54,454 bases of DNA from JAYZDF01 sp036337945 (GTDB taxonomy: Bacteria > Myxococcota > Kuafuiibacteriia > Kuafuiibacteriales > Kuafuiibacteriaceae), in the NCBI GenBank assembly GCA_036337945.1, contig JAYZDF010000044.1:1-54454 (forward strand), in the 5' to 3' direction. Under the pieces are notes generated by a model that ran no database searches, was not told where the DNA came from, and saw only the letters and a program-made list of their open reading frames with translations. Of the stretch, positions 50,768-54,454 are shown piece by piece. Within the stretch, counting starts at the first letter, position 1, and the number at the start of each line of letters is the position of its first letter. Made by a program: the position numbers and the translations under genes.

Positions 50768-51604
50768 ATGATGGAGAATCGCCGCACAAAGAAATACAGC
50801 AGAGACGGTGAACACGCCACAATCGTGGTGGAGGCGGAAGAATCCTACCTAAGTGATGCTCAAGATTTTCAGGTTAAACTCGCGACCAATCGTGCCCTGA
50901 TCGAGGCGGCTGCAAATTTTGACGAGTTGAAAGATCTTGTTTCTCGTTTTCGTCGCGGTAGTTTTCGGCACGATTTCGAAGGAGAGCTCAATGAAGTTTC
51001 GGCGAAGCTCGACAGCGACGAACTCATCATGTCTGGACATCAAGTCATGCAGGCCTGGGAGCGTGAGCTTATGAATCGGATGGTTCGCTTGATGCTCGAA
51101 GAGCAAAGAGTCTTACCGGGTGAGACGGCAGGCCTCAACGTGCTTGAGGTTGGATTTGGAATGGGAATCTCAGCAACGGAGATCATGCGACACTCTCCAG
51201 CGTCCTACACTGTTTTAGAGCCGAACCCCGATGTCATAGAATCTTGGGACAAATGGAAAGATGGACGTGAAAATGTACGTCTCATTCAGGGCTATTGGCA
51301 GGACGTGATTTCAGATCTGGGAGAATTTGATGCCATCTTTTACGACCCTTATGTCTATTTCGATGAGGGGCGCGAATATGAGCCGATGATTGAGTTTTTC
51401 CCCGTGGCTGCGCAGCATCTCAAGCCAGGTGGCTCTCTGGTCTATTTCACTTGCGAAATTGACTCGGTCGGCCGACCGCATCAGCGAGAACTATTCAAAT
51501 ATTTTCGGCGGTTTTCGAGTGAGGTGGTGGAAGGCCTCGTACCTCCCGAAGGGTGCCAATACTGGTGGAGCGATCGCATGGCGATTGTTTCGGCTCTCAA
51601 ATAA
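50768..51604 (+). CDS. GAMT/RMT2-like SAM-dependent methyltransferase
   Basis: This is a 278-residue class I methyltransferase. The SAM-binding motif I is VLEVGFGMGISATEIM and motif II-like VLEPNPDVIESWDKW follows, then DAIFYDPY and LKPGGSLVYFTCEID. The upstream GHQVMQAWERELMNRMVRLM is the hallmark of guanidinoacetate N-methyltransferase and arginine methyltransferase RMT2 relatives, which methylate guanidino groups. The substrate is therefore perhaps a guanidino compound or arginine side chain, by homology of pattern only. GAGGAG 5-8 bp before the tandem ATGATG supports the start; the longer frame from 50681 is not supported. It is divergent from the coupled pair to the left. Confidence 0.85.
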   Translation: MMENRRTKKYSRDGEHATIVVEAEESYLSDAQDFQVKLATNRALIEAAANFDELKDLVSRFRRGSFRHDFEGELNEVSAKLDSDELIMSGHQVMQAWERELMNRMVRLMLEEQRVLPGETAGLNVLEVGFGMGISATEIMRHSPASYTVLEPNPDVIESWDKWKDGRENVRLIQGYWQDVISDLGEFDAIFYDPYVYFDEGREYEPMIEFFPVAAQHLKPGGSLVYFTCEIDSVGRPHQRELFKYFRRFSSEVVEGLVPPEGCQYWWSDRMAIVSALK

Positions 51605-51704
51605 GCCGGCTTCCCTGTCCTGACCGCTGACCGCCAGGCCCTACGTACCGGCAATCCCTGTTTTTTGTTATTTCCGCTGTATAGGCCGAGATTTTGAAAG
51701 TTTG

Positions 51705-52889
51705 ATGGGATTCGGCTACAAAACAGATGTGAAAAACAAAGCCCGTCTCGGTAAACTGATCAATCTAGGTATTTTGACGTTCTGTTTTACGTCTGCGTTT
51801 GCGGCCGGAGCCCAAGAACCTGATGGCTCTGAAGCAGCCACGGCCACGGTCACGGCTACCGTAACGGCCTCGGCCCCGGCCCCGGTAGAAAAGAAGAAAC
51901 TTATTGTCGGAACAAAACCTGCGCCTCCTTTCGCCATGAAAGGAGAGGACGGTGCTTGGACCGGTATCAGTATCGAACTCTGGAACGACCTGGCTAAAGA
52001 CCTCGGGGTGGAATTCGAATACAAAGAGTTTGATCTCAAAGGTCTGCTTGGCGCGATTGAAGATGGAACCGTCGATCTCGGTACCGCGGCCATTACGGTG
52101 ACCTCAGAGCGAGAAGGTAAGTTCGATTTTACCCATCCGTTTTATTTCACGGGCCTTGGAATCGCCGTTCAACCTCCAGGTGACTCCAACCCAATTGCTG
52201 CAGTTTTGTCATCGCTTCTTTCGGCAAAGTTCTTGGGTTACCTTGCGGGACTCGTGGCTGTACTTCTCGGTATTGGTATGTTGATTTGGTTGATTGAGCG
52301 CCGCGCGAACTCAGAAGAGTTTGCACCCGGGATTGCGGGAATCTGGGACGGTTTTTGGTGGTCCGCGGTGACCATGACAACGGTCGGTTATGGCGACACT
52401 GCGCCAAAAACGGTGATGGGCAGAATCTTAGGTCTGATTTGGATGTTCGCCGCCATTATCATTATTTCTTTTTTCACGGCGGGTATCGCATCTTCCTTGA
52501 CGGTGAGCAGTCTCGAAAGCGGAATCAGTGGACCAGAAGACCTACCAAAATTTGTCGTCGGCACGGTCGGGAACTCGTCCAGTGAACGGTATCTCCTAAG
52601 AAACAAAGTTAAGCCCAAAGGATTCGCGAACGTGAAAGAAGGTCTTGAAGCTGTCGCGTCCAAAAAGATTGACGCGTTTGTTTATGATCGACCAATTCTT
52701 CAGTTCCACGGAGCAGGGGATATGTTGGGCAAAATTAAAGTGCTCGATTCGGTTTTTGATCCACAGAGCTATGGAATTGGCCTTCCCACGAACAGCGAGC
52801 TCCGCGAGAAAATCAACACTGCTTTGCTCAAGCGGCAAACCGACGAAGCCTATTGGAACGCGCTTACCGGGAAATATTTGGGTAACTAG
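51705..52889 (+). CDS. GluR0-like ligand-gated potassium channel
   Basis: This 394-residue prokaryotic ionotropic glutamate-receptor-type channel has a signal peptide, then an Ala/Thr/Val linker made of ACGG-like repeats. Binding half S1 (LIVGTKPAPPFAMKGEDGAW, DFTHPFYFTGLGIAVQPPGD) is followed by TM1 (YLAGLVAVLLGIGMLIWLIE) and the pore helix GIWDGFWWSAVTMT with TVGYGD (residues about 226-231), identical to the potassium-channel filter. TM2 (GLIWMFAAIIIISFFTAGIA) and binding half S2 (VVGTVGNSSSERYLLRNKVK, DAFVYDRPILQF) follow. Order and filter are as in Synechocystis GluR0. An amino acid or related ligand would open a potassium pore. The ATG at 51705 is preferred over TTG 51702. Confidence 0.9.
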   Translation: MGFGYKTDVKNKARLGKLINLGILTFCFTSAFAAGAQEPDGSEAATATVTATVTASAPAPVEKKKLIVGTKPAPPFAMKGEDGAWTGISIELWNDLAKDLGVEFEYKEFDLKGLLGAIEDGTVDLGTAAITVTSEREGKFDFTHPFYFTGLGIAVQPPGDSNPIAAVLSSLLSAKFLGYLAGLVAVLLGIGMLIWLIERRANSEEFAPGIAGIWDGFWWSAVTMTTVGYGDTAPKTVMGRILGLIWMFAAIIIISFFTAGIASSLTVSSLESGISGPEDLPKFVVGTVGNSSSERYLLRNKVKPKGFANVKEGLEAVASKKIDAFVYDRPILQFHGAGDMLGKIKVLDSVFDPQSYGIGLPTNSELREKINTALLKRQTDEAYWNALTGKYLGN

Positions 52890-53096
52890 TTTTTAGTTAT
52901 CTCGAGCCTTCAATTTCATGACGAGACAGAAAACCAAATAAAAACGGCTACTTAGGGTTCCTCGCCTGAGCGTGTCCAGCCAAGTTCAGACTTTATCAAA
53001 CGTCGCGGGGCAAAGCTTATTTCCTCAAAAAATCATTCACATAGTTCATCGCGTACCACAATGGTCGCGATGAGATGAGCGTCTTGCGCGCGTTAC

Positions 53097-53744
53097 TCAG
53101 CGCGACGCTTCGACGTTGATGTGGATCTCGTTTCGGCGCAAGAAGGGCAGTGTAAATGGAGGGTCGTAGCCGGCGAGTCGAGGTTTTGAAGTGGGACGGT
53201 ATCCGTGGTCGCGGCACCAAACTTTGAGTTCTTGAATATATTTTTCAGACTTCTCTTCGTTCATTCGTCCGGCAAAACGAATCACTGCGACCTTCCGCGC
53301 GGGCACAGTCTTAATGGTCACACTTGAATCTGTCGGTTGAGGAACCGTTTCGGCGGTGAATTTTGCCGGCATGACGAAAGAGATAGTCCATTGTTTTTCT
53401 TCTTGCGCCTGAAAAACCGGCGCGGTCATCGCTATCTTTTCTCCTGTCTCATAGCGTTCGACAGGCGCGGTCATCGCAATACTTTGCTGGGCGGTATTGT
53501 CTCCGGAAATAAATCGAAAGAGTCGACGAAAACCGACACTGCCCGCTTGCTTATAATTTGCTTTGACCACGGTTTGAGCGACCAGGAACTCGTCGTAGTG
53601 TCTGATTTCGACACTTTGACTTTTATCCGATTTCAGCAGCGTATAGTTGGGCTCGTCGATGCTGCGAATTCCAAATACGGAGCAGCCAAATTGTCCCAAA
53701 GTGATCAGCGAGCTAGCCATGATTATCAAAGTGCGGTTCATCAT
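53097..53744 (-). CDS. SOUL heme-binding family lipoprotein
   Basis: This 215-residue protein of the SOUL/HBP fold, whose members bind heme or tetrapyrroles, has an N-terminal lipobox (LITLGQFGC, Cys about 21). It shows VEIRHYDEFLVAQTVVKANY (usual 'yE.R.Y....va.t'), GFRRLFRFISGDNTAQQSIA, the conserved KIAMTAPV repeated as SIAMTAPVERYETGEKIAMT, WTISFVMPAKFT and VAVIRFAGRMNEEKSEKYIQ, then a tail GYDPPFTLPFLRRNEIHINV. All family elements are present. A periplasmic, membrane-anchored location is predicted from the lipobox. It is a single gene. Confidence 0.92.
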   Translation of the reverse strand: MMNRTLIIMASSLITLGQFGCSVFGIRSIDEPNYTLLKSDKSQSVEIRHYDEFLVAQTVVKANYKQAGSVGFRRLFRFISGDNTAQQSIAMTAPVERYETGEKIAMTAPVFQAQEEKQWTISFVMPAKFTAETVPQPTDSSVTIKTVPARKVAVIRFAGRMNEEKSEKYIQELKVWCRDHGYRPTSKPRLAGYDPPFTLPFLRRNEIHINVEASR

Positions 53745-53954
53745 CTCAATATGACATGAGCAGACGTATCACGCGCCCTTGGCGCTGACCATGTACTCAC
53801 CGGGTGTTCATAATATGTCAGAAATTTCAGAGTCATCGAGCGTTCTCTTCCTGAACGGATCAGAAACGGGATGAGCCGCATAACAAGTAAAAATGACTTT
53901 TTGACAAATTCTCGGTGGAATCTAACCACTTTGAAGTATTCTGTCCTCGTAAAC

Positions 53955-54200
53955 ATGGCAAAGCGAGTCATTATCGGCATAGGCGCCGACAAACCAGGCG
54001 TCGAAAAGTTTTCTATGGATTGCAGCACAGAGGACCCGGAAAGTCTCGCAAACGCATTACGCCCTCATTGGCAGGCCTGTTCTGAAGCGGTTGAAAACAG
54101 CGAGAATGATGAGGCTTTTGTGTGGGTCACAGTGACTGATGACAACGGAGATTGGGATTTTGATCTAGAAGACCAGCTGACCGAGCTTCTGGATGATTAG
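53955..54200 (+). CDS. Small acidic hypothetical protein
   Basis: This 81-residue protein from the ATG at 53955 (frame open from 53871 but unsupported) has a hydrophobic-then-acidic layout. AKRVIIGIGADKPGVEKFSM resembles a strand-loop-helix start, followed by an acidic C-terminus VTVTDDNGDWDFDLEDQLTE. No family is recognised and no Shine-Dalgarno is clear. TTGACA at 53901-53906 could be a -35 box, but a matching -10 is weak. Codon use looks coding (balanced, no rare-stop bias). Confidence 0.5.
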   Translation: MAKRVIIGIGADKPGVEKFSMDCSTEDPESLANALRPHWQACSEAVENSENDEAFVWVTVTDDNGDWDFDLEDQLTELLDD

Positions 54201-54351
54201 GTTTTCTGTCTGCACTACGAGTTCAAAGTAGAACGCTGTCCTCTTCACAGAGATTTGAACTGATTTTTGGTTCTGAGAGTTTGACCGGTCGCAGCCCTTG
54301 ATATCGAGGGTTCAGCCTCAGCCGCGTCATGAGGAATTGCGTGAAAGAGCG

Positions 54352-54454
54352 TCAGGGACTCGACGAGAACGCCAGGCGTTGACCGAACACTTCGCTCAGC
54401 GCTTTCAGTAGTTCGAGAGGGAGATCCACGGAACCTTGAGCTTCGCTAAGTTGG
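54352..54454 (-). CDS. C-terminal fragment of an unidentified gene, cut by the right edge
   Basis: A reverse frame enters from the right edge and stops at TGA (54352-54354), giving 33 residues: QLSEAQGSVDLPLELLKALS, then EVFGQRLAFSSSP. The pattern of a helix, a turn with AQG.V.LP and a helix with LL.AL...FG is compatible with an HTH/XRE-like or similar C-terminal helical pair, but too little is present to name it. The 150 bp to its left (54201-54351) hold no gene. Confidence 0.4.
   Translation of the reverse strand, partial: QLSEAQGSVDLPLELLKALSEVFGQRLAFSSSP

Noticed and set aside
50535..50822. N-terminal extension of the coupled small gene
   Set aside because: It overlaps the divergent promoter region of the methyltransferase gene and has an unnatural Cys/His-rich composition; the GTG at 50534 is the more likely limit.

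Overview
The window looks like a chromosomal segment of a Gram-negative, didermic bacterium of the deltaproteobacterial/Myxococcota type. The signs are the many lipoproteins with 'C-D/S-rich then DAG/DAS' linkers, thrombospondin type-3 calcium repeats, pentapeptide and receptor-L-type repeats, a TonB-dependent receptor, an Npt-like transporter fused to HEAT and cyclic-nucleotide domains, and GTG/TTG starts at many genes. By eye the GC content is moderate, well below typical Myxococcus. This taxonomic placement is inference.

Left part (1-9.5 kb): the tail of a probable PHP-type metallohydrolase; a block of four short palindromic repeats spaced exactly 66 bp apart; an RhlE-type DEAD-box helicase; a small OB-like lipoprotein; a nitrilase-fold lipoprotein that has lost its catalytic cysteine; a purple-acid-phosphatase-like protein that probably starts leaderless; and a divergent pair of a TIGR02466-type 2OG oxygenase and a tubulin-tyrosine-ligase-like ATP-grasp protein.

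Middle-left part (9.6-22.7 kb): a strongly translated tube-like (putative Hcp) protein with a 5' hairpin and a textbook terminator; two overlapping lipoprotein genes sharing a beta module, the second 2110 residues long with a huge pentapeptide-repeat region; a histone-H1-like/DUF1801 fusion; a four-zinc-knuckle protein; and a TonB-dependent receptor.

Core (22.9-49 kb): an apparently complete type VI secretion system (T6SS) of unusual make-up. In order: tssK, tssE (reverse), tssM, tssJ, a degenerate adenylate-forming (ANL) protein, a PAAR-like DUF4280 tip, a TssA/IglI-like protein, and a zinc-ribbon-TssG fusion; then a reverse Npt-like/HEAT/cNMP protein; then a spike split into two genes (VgrG head and beta-helix needle), tssF, tssL and an acidic unknown; then a second tube-like paralogue (reverse), a MerR-like small regulator, a ClpB-type unfoldase (reverse), tssB, tssC, and a third tube-like paralogue lying directly behind a terminator hairpin. 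Together these would build the membrane complex (J, L, M), baseplate (E, F, G, K), spike (VgrG a/b plus PAAR), tube (putative Hcp), sheath (B, C) and sheath-recycling ATPase.

Right part (49-54.4 kb): two prokaryotic ionotropic-glutamate-receptor-like proteins of the GluR0 type. One has an intact TVGYGD potassium filter and the other has lost it. Between them are a GAMT/RMT2-like methyltransferase and a small translationally coupled gene. A SOUL heme-binding lipoprotein, a small acidic protein and the tail of an unidentified gene end the window. No tRNA, rRNA, CRISPR array, insertion sequence or phage integrase was seen.
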